Shown here: in pieces, positions 45,601 to 57,172 of the stretch
Layout: the number at the start of each line of letters is the position of its first letter
Numbering within the stretch: position 1 is the first letter of the stretch
NCBI GenBank assembly: GCA_012295275.1
Contig: CM022679.1
Coordinates: forward strand, 19,031,842 to 19,095,841
Length of the DNA: 64,000 nucleotides
From: Chrysomallon squamiferum
Lineage: Eukaryota; Mollusca; Gastropoda; Neomphalida; Peltospiridae
Direction: 5' to 3'
Program-made: the position numbers and the translations under genes
Notes under the pieces: model-generated
Databases searched by the model: none
What the model saw: the letters and a program-made list of their open reading frames with translations, nothing else
What the model was told of the DNA's origin: nothing

Positions 45601-48600
45601 AAAGAAAGATCAAATTATGGTAGTAATAGTGGGTCAGAACTCTCAACCAGTGGAATAAAGAGAAATCCGAGTTCTCACTACTAGGCCAGTCACTTGACCT
45701 TTCTTATCGAAGCTGTAGCTACCCTCCTTCCTACCGCCTTCGCATTTAAAATGTTTTGGTGTCAAGAACGGATTAAATAAATAATATTTCTTAAATAAAT
45801 TTAACTCAAAAATCGAACAAACTGAAACTTGATCAGCTTGTTTCACATACTAATTGTGTTTAAATTCTACTGCAGAAAGGTGTTAATGTTTTTCTTTTAA
45901 ATTTGGGTTTTTATCTTCAGCAAGCAAATAAACGTTTCATCTTGCATTATACTACCCCTCTTATAATATAATACCTATCAACTACGATAGTAACAAAACT
46001 ACACGACAAAACTAAAAGTTATTTAGTCGACTGACACATAGGGCTTCCACCTCTTACGGAAACAATATTAGCTAGCGAGGACTGCCACATTGTGAAGTGT
46101 TTATTGTGAGGGGAAATACAAACAGTTGAGAGATTTGATCATCGCCGATGTTAATCGCTCTGCAAATATCATACTGACATGTCCAAACTTCATAAACCAA
46201 ACCCAACCACTGTCTTCATTCCACTGTGAGCAACTTTTAATAAAGGTAATCTGTAAAACAAAGAATGATGACGTACGAACGTCAAGAAACAGAATTTTTG
46301 GCATGTGAACAAAATAGGGAGACAGGATGCCGCCATGTTTGTTTTTTGGTGGAGTTATGATATTAATTTGCTGAGCAATATGGACGCTTGTGTTAATCTT
46401 TGAGCGGTGACGTAAATAAAAAAGTAAATATGAGATGACAAACCCACATATGTGTTAGTGAAACAGAAAGCAAACCAATACATACTCAAAAAATTACTAA
46501 TTTCATTTCTTTGTGAATTAATTAATCGTTAGTTTCTGTAAGCCCGTGTATCCATGTGGATTTGTATACTCTGTAATTCATTCTTTTTATTCAGTGTCTT
46601 ATGATAAAATAAAAATGAAAGGTGAAGTAGAGGAGACAGAAAGAGGAAGGCTTAGGAGTGAGAGAAGAACAGTAGAGAGAGAGAGAGAGAGAGAGTAAAA
46701 CAGAAAGAATTAAAACTGATTTGTTTGCTACCACATTTTAAAGTTCAAGTTTGATGTGAGTTCCAACTGGTATTTCTTTCACAAAAATTCTCGAACTAGA
46801 AACGTAAATGTTTTTACTGTGTTGAAATCAGGAACATAAACAATCAACCGGTGACAGAGTTCACACAGGTAAGGTTTCATAATTGGCGATAAAACAAAGA
46901 TTTCTCTTGCCAGTATCAGTCAAGTAATTAAAACAATTTAACGACAAGACGCACTGATCTAAAAGGTATGCGAGACTCGCGTTGTGACAGGCCAAACTGG
47001 CTGTGTATCTTGGCTCTTTTTGTTTCTCACAAACAGCATACTTCTAACACCATTTAGAGTATCATGGTTTCTTTGTGATTATTTCTTTCTTCTACAGTTA
47101 CTTTGTTTAGCTAGCTCATTCGTTTACCTAATCAGGCCAAACTAGTGTATTCATGACATGGGGCATAGCAGTACATGTTTTGAATAAGTAAATTACCCTC
47201 TAGAACCTGAGCGGCCAAACTGCAGTAATATCATGATTCGTCATTAAAAAACCAAGCAGATGATTCCTTCCATTTATTTCAACCAATTTTACAAACTGAA
47301 TAAATTCGTGTTACGAATTATATATTCACTTCAGACCTAGAACTGAACTGCTTCAAGAGATCAAAGGATTCAATTTTCTTTATCTGTTTTGAAAATCTTG
47401 TTTTAAAATTCTGCATGAAAATAAATTCATGTTTAAAAATAATAAAAAGAAATATAAGTAAACACTGGCAAAATAAAATGTTAAGTTTTTTATCTCAATC
47501 CCCAAATCTCTGAAGTGAGTGTGTTATGTGGTTTGTGCATAAATATGACGCACTGAGCTATTGTAAGTAAACATTTCATGATTACACAGCGCATTTGATA
47601 CGTGATTATATGTAAAGAAGTTTACCCTTCGTGTAGCAAGTATTTTCTTTATGCCAGTATCGTCGCTACCGAATACAAGAACAATGAATGTTACTGGTAT
47701 TTACAAATACAAGAGATTTTGAATATTATTACTCGAAAATAATATCCTGTATTTGTTATTTAGGAATACAGCAGTAAGTTGAAATGTGTATGGCTTTATG
47801 AGCGCGCGTGCGTATATGTATGCATGCATGGTTTATGTTTCAGAATAATGTACATTTGGATGATGTGCGCGCCTAATTTCTAAAAACTCTGAAAAATAAA
47901 GAAATATAAATTCTGTATTTATATATACACGTTTATTTATTTATAAATGACTGCTAAACTCTTTTTTCTTTATATTTTCTGATAAAGGTTTGTATTTTTG
48001 TAATTAATAAAAAAAATGTGGAATAAATTTTATGTTCACACATTTTTCTGAGGTGAGAAGGTTCACAATGGAAATAAAATTTCTTGTTTATCTTGTTACC
48101 AAGACGACTTATCGTGGTGAAATATAAACAATTCAACACTGAATGACATTTTTTTCTTCTTTTGAGTATAACATTAATAACAATATGCGTAAATGTATTT
48201 ATTCTCCTTTTTGCAAAACCGATTATTTTTGCATTCCTGTTTTGCTCTTTTTTTAAATATCTATTAAAATAGGTAATGTTGTTTGTTGGTATTTCTAAGC
48301 GTAAGTACAGATAAAACACACCTGTATAAAAGGTGACAGATTTAATTAAAGTCACTTTAATCAAAATAACATTAGTTTCCATTTGAAGCAGTATAATAAA
48401 TATGCATAGTTTTATATGAAGGTGGCCAAGTGTCCGCCTTTTGATATTTTATCAGTTGTCGCGGAAAAAAAGAAAAGAAAAAGAGAGAAAACAAGTGTCG
48501 CACGGGATTGGGTTTCTAAGGTCAGTGTTAAAAACATGTGTATTTAATTACTTCAAATCAGATAACTGTACCTGATACGTTACTTTTCATATGGAAATGT

Positions 48601-49257
48601 ATGAATGAGTAACTATCAACCATACTAGAATATTCTAATCGAAAAATGCATGCGTAATGATAATCCACAATGAAAACATTACCAGTTTACAAATAAATCA
48701 AAAGTTGCTACGAAAGTTGCGTTAAGGTTAGGAATCTCCTTTCTTTCGTTGTCTGTGAGGCCATCTGTAACAATAATGGCCATAAACATAATAACACATA
48801 AATTATTTCTAATAACAACAGCAATAATAACACCGTCATTATCAACACTAACATAGACAACTGAAATTTTACATTATGTTTTTCCTTTCTTGTTAATTAT
48901 TTTGTTTCTACTGATATCACAACACGTTACTAACATTTGGAATGTCAATCGTTCAATCAAGTTTCTTTGTTTTTGTCAGAGTAGACATATCATATAAAGT
49001 CAGGTAGTATGCATACGGCTTTAGTTTTAAGTGTGTCACTTAAAGTGCTCGGTAAACATGAACTAACCTGGATTAGAGTGATTTATTACCTCTTATAATT
49101 ATTCAGTCCAATTTACATTTCCAGATCTAAGGTACGTGGTATTTTTCCATAAATGACACAACACCCCATTTGCCTTAAAACAGAAACGTATTTCTTCGAT
49201 TGACATGTCGGTTCAAGAGCAAGTTACAACATCAAACATTTTGGAGAAACAGCGAAT
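41785..49257. other. Intergenic region upstream of the cadherin-like gene
   Basis: 7.5 kb of AT-rich non-coding DNA with a poly-T run at 41979-42007, (GTT)(ATT)n near 42535-42640, (AAAT)n near 43650-43694, (TTTTC)n near 44648-44702 and (CATC/CATA)n near 45015-45065. No supportable gene. A TATA-like CATATAAAG at 48991 precedes the cadherin start by about 265 bases. Confidence 0.55.
42535..42640 (+). repeat. (GTT)n(ATT)n triplet tract
   Basis: GTT repeats give way to about 26 ATT repeats. Long poly-Leu and poly-Asn frames arise from it. Confidence 0.93.
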
Positions 49258-49324
49258 ATGAATCGAAAAATTCTTATATACATAGTGTGTGTGTTTTTGG
49301 CGAACCTAGGATTTGCTTTATCCG
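49258..49324 (+). CDS. Cadherin-like exon 1: signal peptide
   Basis: MNRKILIYIVCVFLANLGFA is a typical signal peptide and fixes the start. Donor TCCG|GTGAGT, phase 1. Confidence 0.88.
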
Positions 49325-51572
49325 GTGAGTATTGTCTCTCTTTCTAAGTCAGTTATGAATAAAGAAGGTGATGAACTTCAGAACAAATGATTAAATACTA
49401 AGTTGAAATAAATTATTACAAGTACCTTTTATTCAATTGTTTAAATAACATATCCTGTATTTCTATTATTTCTATTGCTTATACTAGATGCTGTAAGTAT
49501 ACTAATAATGTTATTTGTAATTGTAGATCAGTGCTCCAAATTACCCGAGGTACCGCGAGTAGCTGAGACCGATCCGCCAGGTAAGAACACAATTAATACA
49601 TTACTCGCCATTTTGTAGCTAACTTGTTAATGTGCAAAGTCATTATTATCATTTGTTCTGTCCTCGTTATGATTTATTCTTAATTCAGTATAAGGCCTCG
49701 ACATATTTAACAGGTATGTAGTATGTTCTTTCTTATCACTGTTTTAAATGGGTTTGGTTTAGGGGGTATGTAACACAAAAAATACCTTTCAGTGAATTTC
49801 CACCACGGGTTATTTACATAACAGTCAGTGTCAGTTAAATACGAGTTTACAGTTTCTTTGTTTTACAAACAACGTATATATCGTCAGTATCAGTATGTTG
49901 TTTCAGCCTGACCTCGATGAACAGAACTGTTATTGTCTTCTAATACAGAGCGCACGAATACACGCTGAAACAACATGATACATATACTAATCGACACAAT
50001 ATGCTATTATATGGAATATACGTAATACCTTAGTTTTCTTGGTAAACCCAATGTCCTACTTCTCGTTCAGCCACTGCTCCAGAATATAAGTGAGGCCGTA
50101 GTATATCCTGTCTTGTCTCTGGATTGGGGCATATAAAAGATTCCTTTGTTATTAATGAAAAAGTAGCCTCTGAAGATTTTCTTTTTTTGTAAATAAAATG
50201 ATCTGAGTCTGTCATTTCTCCTCTTTTATTCACTCTGACATATGTACCAATACAGTCTCTAAAACTTTTTTCAAACAATTCTGAATAAAAAAAGTAAAAA
50301 AATTAATAGTTATTATTATCAAGATTTCTTTGATAATTTCAGGTAAAATAATTTTCAGATTAGACGCTACAGAAAATGTAACATACACATTAACCACTGT
50401 AAAACCTAATTATCTGAAAGAATATTTCCGATGGTATTTGAACACTAATCAGACCCAGTATATAATGGAAGTCAACATGACTTTGGATTTAGAAGAAATA
50501 AGAGATAAATATGTAAGTTTTAATCTTTTCTGATTCTTAGTAGAGTTTTTAAAATAAATCTAATCAAATATGCATGTTATAAAATGTAAGTTAGTAATTA
50601 ATGGCATATACACTACAAACTGTTGAGAATTATGTGGATAAATGAGCTCAGATATTTATTATACCACTGTTCATTCTATTAACTGCTAAGGTAATCAATG
50701 AAGAAAAAAAATTATATTAAAGAATTATAAAAGGGAGAAAAAGTAAGAAAAAGTAACGTAAATTAAGAAAAACAAAATTAATTAATATTTGTTTATTTTA
50801 AGGGTGCTAAAGTCGGCTTAGTAACCATCCACATGAAATGTGATGTCGGCAGTCTCCCGGTTCGTATTCCAGTATTTCTCAGCTGTAGATACAAATCCGC
50901 ATCCATGTTTGTAACAATGTGTATTAGTATGTTTGTATGCATATGCAGATATATGTACATATATATATGTATATGTATGTGTATGTATGTATGCATTTAT
51001 GTATGTATGTATATATGTATGTATGTATATTTATGTGGTTTTAGGATTTTGAATATTGTCTGTCTTATGTACGTCTGAATAGACTCTGCACACAGACAAT
51101 ATTCGGCTACGCACTGGCGCAGGAGGACAAAGTCCAGAGAATGTATGTATGTATGTATGTATGTATGTATGTATGAATGTATGTATGTATATTTGTATAT
51201 ATTAGTGTATGTGTATGTATGTACTTAAGTAAGTATATAGGTATGTATTTATGTAAGAAGTATGTGTGTATGTATGTATCTGCACGTACTATCTTTTTCT
51301 CTTCTTTTTTATTTATTTTTTTAATTTAAAAAAAATATATATATAATTTTGTTTGACGACTTATTCATTTATTTATTTATTTAATTGTTGTGTTTTATTT
51401 TTGGTTTTTGTTTGTTTCTTAATTCATTTGCTGATTTGTTGAATTGAATATATTTCAGAGCTCAACATTAGAGGGAGCTATTCAGATAATAGAAAAGAAT
51501 GAATTTACTCCAGAATTCATTAACGCTCCATATTTTTTGAATGTTAGCGAGGTATTTCATAGTTAATTAGTG

Positions 51573-51630
<58 letters not shown>

Positions 51631-54600
51631 TTGTGTGTGTGTGTGTTTGTTATTAGGTCACTCTCAATCTCTATATACTCCAACAGCTACCACAACTTTT
51701 TTGATGCAGCTACTACAACCACTACTATATTTTACAAATACTACCGCCATTGTCATTACGAACGCCTCTATTACTGCTACTACTATTACTACTACTACTC
51801 CAAGTTCTATACAACTACTCCTAGTATTAATTATTACAAAGAATGTAATTATAATGATGATGATAATGATGTAATAATAGAAATAATAATAATAATAACA
51901 GAATTTGATGTGAAGTACCTAATAATATTTTTTTAAATAAAAATGAAATAAATGGAAGAATAATCATTTCGTTCTATTGGTGAAGATATGTTTATATTTC
52001 AGAGTACGTCAGTCAGTACATCTATCATAAAACTGCGAGATCATGCCTTTGACAGAGATGTAAATCTGAGTTTACCTGAGATAAATAAGTTTGACATGGT
52101 CCCGTATAACAATAGCACGGTATAAGCAAATTTCTTATTTATTTTCATTTTTCATTTTTAAATTAATACAACATTAGGACGATATCAGTAATTCGATGGT
52201 TTAATTTAATGTAATTTTAAGGAGATATTCACATAAGAAGATATTGTTTAAAACTGTCACTGTTTCAAGTAAAATGGTTTCATGGTATTGTTTAATAGTT
52301 TAATATACTGGTTTCATAATTTGTATATTCAGGGAAAGGAAATTAAGTATTTCAAAAATTTTAAATTAATCAATTTGAAATGCATAAGTATTTATCAGAC
52401 GAATATTCTGAAAAACAACAGAAGATGTTACTCTGTGTTTTTATTTTGTCAGCTTGACGGTCGAGGAATGTTTAAAATAGCAAATATACAAGATGGTGTA
52501 ATTGTCGTACAAAAACCGCTGGACTATGAGCAAATGAAACCAGGATTTAATTTCTACTTTGTGAATGTCACTGTTGTGGTAAGTAGTCTGAGTTAAAATG
52601 GAATACTGAATTAATGAAACAATGAGGAATGAATTAACAAATTTTATTATTTTATGTCATATATGCATTAATTTAATATAATGATGACATGAAAAAGAAT
52701 GGTCTTTGTTCTACAGAATGGCCTACTTACTAACAATGGTTATTTAAGAGTAGCTTCACAGGAAAGCATAAACCTCGGCCTCTGATACACACATACCCCA
52801 GTGACAGCACAAAGTAATGAACTAAAGAGGGAAACAAACTAAAGGTGATAAAGGGTCATAACTTTAAGGATTAAATAAGACGTGTTATCACAATACGTGT
52901 CTGATTTGTTATTAAACGACTTCATCGCGGATTTGTCTGCATTATCAGTGCTCTGTTCTGTTAAACACTTTTTATGAATAATTTGAACAAGATATAAACA
53001 CATTTTTGAAAGTTATAAATATCTGGGTTTAGTTTAAATGAATTTCAATGTGCAGGGGACTAGAACTTTAAAACATATATCTGTACTGACGTTAAGTACC
53101 ACTCAAGTTTTACACAGCCGCAGACACTCCCTGTTGTATTACTAATACAGTAATATTTAAAATGTTTAAAATGTATATCAGATGTCAAATGATAATTTTG
53201 AAAAACGAAAGATAGTTTGTGATGATGTCATAGAGATCCTGAACAAGTAACATAAAAATTTGCCATCCAGGTGGTAACTTTTTCTCCACAGCTGATAATA
53301 ACAAATGTCTAGTCAGTTTAATCATTTGTAAATGTTATCCATCATTTCAACATTGTCTGGTTTGTCACTACTCATGTGACGGTTGGAACACTTCCTGATT
53401 ATGAATTCGGAAAAGCGGTATTCTCTGCTTTTTCTTGTCACTTCAGCACAGAAGAATCATTCTGATCATGCATAGTAATTCACAGATTTAAAACTACATC
53501 TATAACTTTATATTTTATATTACAAATAAAAATTATTTTCATTTTATTGAAAGAATTTAAAAATGTGTTAATTATTCAATATAATTTCACTGAAAAAATA
53601 ATATAGTAGTCAAAGCATTCTTGTTTTATTAACTATGTCAATAATAACAATATTATGATTTTAAAAACTTATCTATTTAGTTTTATTAATATCGTAATGG
53701 TGTAAGTTAAACTTTTTTTTTAAAGAGAGTTTATTTGTTTAAGTTCTTTAATTTCAATAACCTCACATTAAAAGATATTAAAAACTGAAATATATTTTGC
53801 TATTACACCATTGATGAAAATGTTTTAGATAACATTGGAATTTCGTTTTATTATTAATTAAGATATAATCATACCACTCATGGATGTCGATATTTAAACA
53901 CTGATTAAATCAACAATGCAATACATATTTAGTCTTAGAAATAACTCTGTTTACCGCGTCTTTCAGGACAGGAAAGGGCTCCAGAATCACACGTGGATTA
54001 AGATAACTGTTGTTGACGAGGACGATCAGGATCCTGAGTTCTACACGCCAGACTGTCAGCTCAACTGTTACACAGCCTACGAGACTGACGCAGAGGACAC
54101 GTACACGGTTAGTTAAGTTTTACTGATAGACTGACGCTGAGGACACGTACACGGTTAGTTAAGTTTTACTGATAGACTGACGCAAAGGACATGTACACGG
54201 TTAGTTAAGTTTTACTGATAGACTGACGCAGAGGACACGTACACGGTTAGTTAAGTTTTACTGATAGACTGACGCTGAGGACACGTACACGGTTAGTTAA
54301 GTTTTACTGATAGACTGACGCAAAGGACACGTACACGGTTAGTTAAGTTTTACTGACAGGTAAATTATCGCCGTACCATTGCAACCATAACACAATTAAA
54401 AAGCATACTTTTTCCGTATCTATTTTCTTATATCGTTTAAATTAAGCAGTCAAGTGTATGGTCAAAGAAATATTAAAATTTACTTAACAAGTATACTTAT
54501 AGATATATATTATAAAATCGCGCTTAAAAGGTTTGATTTGTTTAATGATAAGATCTGAAACTGAGGGTAACAAAATTAAATCAAAAATTAATGTTAGAAC

Positions 54601-55027
54601 GACGATACTAGAAAATAATAATATGATGAACAACAACGGCTAAATTATGCTAGCTAAACGCTTTGATCTTTATTTTAGATTTAATTCAGAAATATTATTT
54701 AACAGATTAATGTTAGTTTTGTTGTTGTTGTGAGGTTTTGTTTGTTTTATTTTTTTATTTTTTATTTTTTAATTATTTGTATTTATTTTTTTATTTTTTT
54801 TTCTTCTTGGGTTTTTTATTTGTTTGTTTTTGTTTATTTAGAATCTGTGTAGATGTTATTTCAATTCGTTGTCATTTCAGGGGACACTGAAAAATCTTAG
54901 TCCATATAGTATCATGGCCAGAGACAGAGATAGCCTGAATTATACAATTAAATTTCTGCTGAAAGGAGGTAAATTATCTTACTTACTTTCTAGTTTGAAT
55001 ACATACATACAAGCATAGATACATACA

Positions 55028-55091
<64 letters not shown>

Positions 55092-57172
55092 CATATATAC
55101 TTACATACATACATACATACATATACTCACACACAGAGAAACAAAATGTAGCTTATTTACATTGTTTCGTTATATATTTGTGTGTTACTTAAGTTTATTA
55201 TGCTTGTGTTTGTTTTAATTTTATTATTTTATTTATTTATGTACTTCCTAACAGTATTTAGTTTATATATGTATCGTAAGCTTGGATACTCCAAAACCGT
55301 AAGGTTTTTTAAATCTTTAAATATCTCGTTTCTAATTTCGTATTTGTTTATTTATGTTTGTTTTAATTAGTGTTTTTCTTCTTATTTTGTTGTTACTGTT
55401 GTTACTTTTTTTCTTTCTTTTTTTCAATTATTAATAACATTATTCCTATATTTGACAGTAATTTAAATGACATTTTTCTAAATCATAAATTAACTGTACG
55501 TCTGATTCATAAATATATACAAACCATACACATCAATACACGCATGCACGCACTCTCACACACATATATACAGAAATGCACACGAGTGTCCGAATGATTA
55601 ATAAAATGTCTTAAGCATTAAAGAATTTAAAACAAAGAAAATACCACTAAGACTGAGTCCTCCGATGTATGCATTTTAATTTGGTCTTTTCTTTTTCTTC
55701 TTTTTACTCATACAGTTTCTATAGAGAAAGTTACATAATGTACATTTGTTACTAAACAATTAAATATTTAGTTATTATTAGATAATTATTTATAATATTA
55801 TTGATGTTTGTTTTAATTAAATTAAATTTAATTACGCAATGGTTAACGTCATATAAAACAGAAATACTAATTTTCCTCTTTATACTTTATAGGAATATAA
55901 TTTGTTTTTCCATTTTCACAAATAAAATAGTTTAGTGCTTTTGTATGTAAACATGTATTTATTCCTTAATATTTTTTACAGCTATCCCTTCTTCAGCAAC
56001 AAATTATTTCACTATTGATCCAAACTCCGGTGTGGTTACAGTACTAAAGGCTTTGAAAAATACTGATGAATCAGTAGCATCTATAGTTTTATTCATTGAG
56101 GTACGTAAATAAAATAAATAAATAAATAAATATGTTCTCATGTTTTGGTATTTATATTTAAAATCTATTTTGATATTCTAAATATAATCTTAATATATTT
56201 AATTATAGTTCTCTATCTTTGCTGATAACAATATTTATTAATAAAATATGATAGTAAAATCGAGTAAAGGCTGACATTACTTTTTTCTCCTTCTTCTTCT
56301 TGTTCTTTTTATGACTCATTTGTTTGTTTGTTGTTGTTTTTTATTTTTTTTTTTTTTCATAGAAACAGAAAAATATCTTACAGTATTAATCAGTCATTTC
56401 AAACTTTCCTAATCTCACTTTATAAGATGTATAATATTTTTTTTTTCTATTCTATAAGGCATGATAACATTCAAAATGAGCAACTTATTATTTAACTTTA
56501 AAAAACAACAACATATTATTAGGAAAAACAGACCATTAAAATAACTTAGAATTTTAAAACTTTATTTAAATTTTCTGTCTTTAACAGGCTCGCGAAGTTT
56601 CCCCTTCAAAGAGGTCTACAACGACAACTCTACGAGTGAATATTCTTGGCCGATCTACGACATCATCACCTGAACCCAGCACATCAGCTTCTCAACAACA
56701 TCTAGACGACAAAACCTTGCTGTTGGTCTTAATAGTTCTGGCTGCTGTTCTTTTCATCGTTATAGTCGCCATGGTAATCAGTCTGTTTTGTTTCAAGAAG
56801 AAATACAAACGCTCTGTAGCTCCTGAAGACTCACCATCAGTCAGCGAAGCCTCCACTGACCTGGACGAGCTCTCCGTCGACCAATGGCCTGTGCCGTACA
56901 ACAGCGGGAAAATGGAAACATTCCGTCCTCAGTTTGATAAAACGGCTTTGAAAGACTCGGCTACTGAGACTGATGAGGCTAAGAAAAGAAGACAAAGAAG
57001 TCGCAAGACGAACAAGGAGCCGGGGATATTTGATGGCACGCGACAATTCGAAGGTGTTGCAGATCTCGCATTTTTCACACAAAAAAACAAGAAGAAAATC
57101 AAACTGTCTTCACGTAGTCGTGATCACAACACTGATCCGAAATACTGGATAACTGTTGACAACGATTATTAA
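49258..57172 (+). CDS. Cadherin-like single-pass membrane protein, protocadherin-15/Cad99C-like (11 exons, complete)
   Basis: This gene encodes a type I membrane protein with divergent cadherin repeats, probably for calcium-dependent adhesion at the cell surface (inference from domains). Exons are 49258-49324, 49527-49580, 50343-50512, 51045-51146, 51459-51551, 52003-52119, 52453-52578, 53967-54107, 54881-54968, 55982-56100 and 56588-57172: 1662 nt, 553 residues. It has a signal peptide (1-22), three poorly conserved cadherin-like repeats with PLDYE (223-227, the LDRE position), VVDEDDQDPEF (258-268, the DxNDNxPxF position) and FTIDPNSGVVTV, a Ser/Thr-rich stalk, one transmembrane helix (about 403-427) and a 125-residue tail. 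DDQDPEF followed by spaced cysteines recalls DDLGPMF...C in protocadherin-15. It is far shorter than that protein. The exon 4 and exon 8 donors lie in tandem repeats. A paralogue lies tail to tail at 62638-63327. Confidence 0.88.
49527..49580 (+). CDS. Cadherin-like exon 2 (54 nt)
   Basis: DQCSKLPEVPRVAETDPPG between TTGTAG and G|GTAAGA, phase 1 on both sides. Too short to stand out as a frame. It is called because the phases and both splice sites fit. Confidence 0.8.
50343..50512 (+). CDS. Cadherin-like exon 3
   Basis: KIIFRLDATENVTYTLTTVK and NQTQYIMEVNMTLDLEEIRD resemble a divergent first cadherin repeat with several N-glycosylation sequons. Acceptor AATTTCAG, donor TAT|GTAAGT, phase 0. 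Confidence 0.87.
50960..51036 (+). repeat. (GTAT)n-rich microsatellite
   Basis: Imperfect GTAT/ATAT repeat ahead of cadherin-like exon 4, overlapping its polypyrimidine region. Confidence 0.85.
51045..51146 (+). CDS. Cadherin-like exon 4, donor inside a GTAT microsatellite
   Basis: After GGTTTTAG the frame reads DFEYCLSYVRLNRLCTQTIF, then AQEDKVQRMY. The next exon is open only in phase 0. Of the GT sites in the (GTAT)n run, the first compatible one follows ATG.TAT at 51147. The first GT at 51143 would shift the frame into a stop. Confidence 0.75.
51143..51195 (+). repeat. (GTAT)n microsatellite at the exon 4 donor
   Basis: Tandem GTAT starts at the last codons of exon 4, so several GT dinucleotides compete as donors. 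Confidence 0.9.
51459..51551 (+). CDS. Cadherin-like exon 5
   Basis: SSTLEGAIQIIEKNEFTPEF and YFLNVSE, phase 0. The VSE end suits the start of a cadherin repeat (the PxExx region). Acceptor ATTTCAG, donor GAG|GTATTT. Confidence 0.83.
51571..51648 (+). repeat. (TA)n(TG)n compound microsatellite
   Basis: TA repeat passing into TG repeat shortly after cadherin-like exon 5. An ACT-rich triplet tract follows at about 51680-51800. Confidence 0.93.
52003..52119 (+). CDS. Cadherin-like exon 6
   Basis: STSVSTSIIKLRDHAFDRDV contains KLRDHAFDRD, the place of the calcium-binding AxDxD. Acceptor ATTTCAG, donor ACG|GTATAA, phase 0. Confidence 0.85.
52453..52578 (+). CDS. Cadherin-like exon 7, LDRE-type motif
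   Basis: MFKIANIQDGVIVVQKPLDY followed by E is the F.I....G.I...KPLDxE strand pair of cadherins. Acceptor TTTTGTCAG, donor GTG|GTAAGT, phase 0. Confidence 0.9.
53967..54107 (+). CDS. Cadherin-like exon 8, end of repeat 2, tandemly copied donor
   Basis: Encodes HTWIKITVVDEDDQDPEF and DCQLNCYTAYETDAEDTYT. The donor is ACG|GTTAGT. The last 25 bases of the exon plus the donor are the first unit of a sixfold 46-bp repeat. Use of any later copy would run into TAA (GTT.AGT.TAA), so only the first donor keeps the frame. Confidence 0.88.
54083..54358 (+). repeat. 46-bp minisatellite, six units, containing exon end and splice donor
   Basis: Units start at 54083, 54129, 54175, 54221, 54267 and 54313, exactly 46 bases apart. 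Each reads GACTGACGC, then a variable triplet region, GGACACGTACACG (GGACATG in the third), GTTAGTTAAG and TTTTACTGATA. The variable part runs CAGAGG, CTGAGG, CAAAGG, CAGAGG, CTGAGG, CAAAGG, so the array is a 138-bp three-unit block present twice. The first unit is the real end of exon 8 plus its donor. Confidence 0.97.
54881..54968 (+). CDS. Cadherin-like exon 9
   Basis: GTLKNLSPYSIMARDRDSLN carries ARDRD (AxDxD position). Y.I.F.L follows. Acceptor ATTTCAG, donor GGAG|GTAAAT, phase 1. Confidence 0.88.
55010..55125 (+). repeat. (TACA)n(TA)n microsatellite
   Basis: Imperfect TACA and TA repeats just inside the intron after cadherin-like exon 9. Confidence 0.9.
55982..56100 (+). CDS. Cadherin-like exon 10, FTIDP.SG motif
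   Basis: NYFTIDPNSGVVTVLKALKN is a clear cadherin strand motif. Acceptor TTTTTACAG, donor GAG|GTACGT, phase 0. Confidence 0.92.
56588..57172 (+). CDS. Cadherin-like exon 11: last strand, stalk, transmembrane helix and tail
   Basis: AREVSPSKRSTTTTLRVNIL completes the third repeat. A Ser/Thr/Pro stalk follows, then TLLLVLIVLAAVLFIVIVAM as the membrane helix, a basic FKKKYKR stop-transfer and an acidic-to-basic tail ending WITVDNDY. Stop TAA at 57170-57172. Confidence 0.93.
   Translation, partial: AREVSPSKRSTTTTLRVNILGRSTTSSPEPSTSASQQHLDDKTLLLVLIVLAAVLFIVIVAMVISLFCFKKKYKRSVAPEDSPSVSEASTDLDELSVDQWPVPYNSGKMETFRPQFDKTALKDSATETDEAKKRRQRSRKTNKEPGIFDGTRQFEGVADLAFFTQKNKKKIKLSSRSRDHNTDPKYWITVDNDY

Noticed and set aside
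50030-50278. An 82-codon minus-strand frame inside intron 3 of the cadherin-like gene
   Set aside because: Not repetitive, but no domain is recognisable, there is no splice partner, and it lies inside a gene on the other strand. Chance or an old repeat fragment is more likely.
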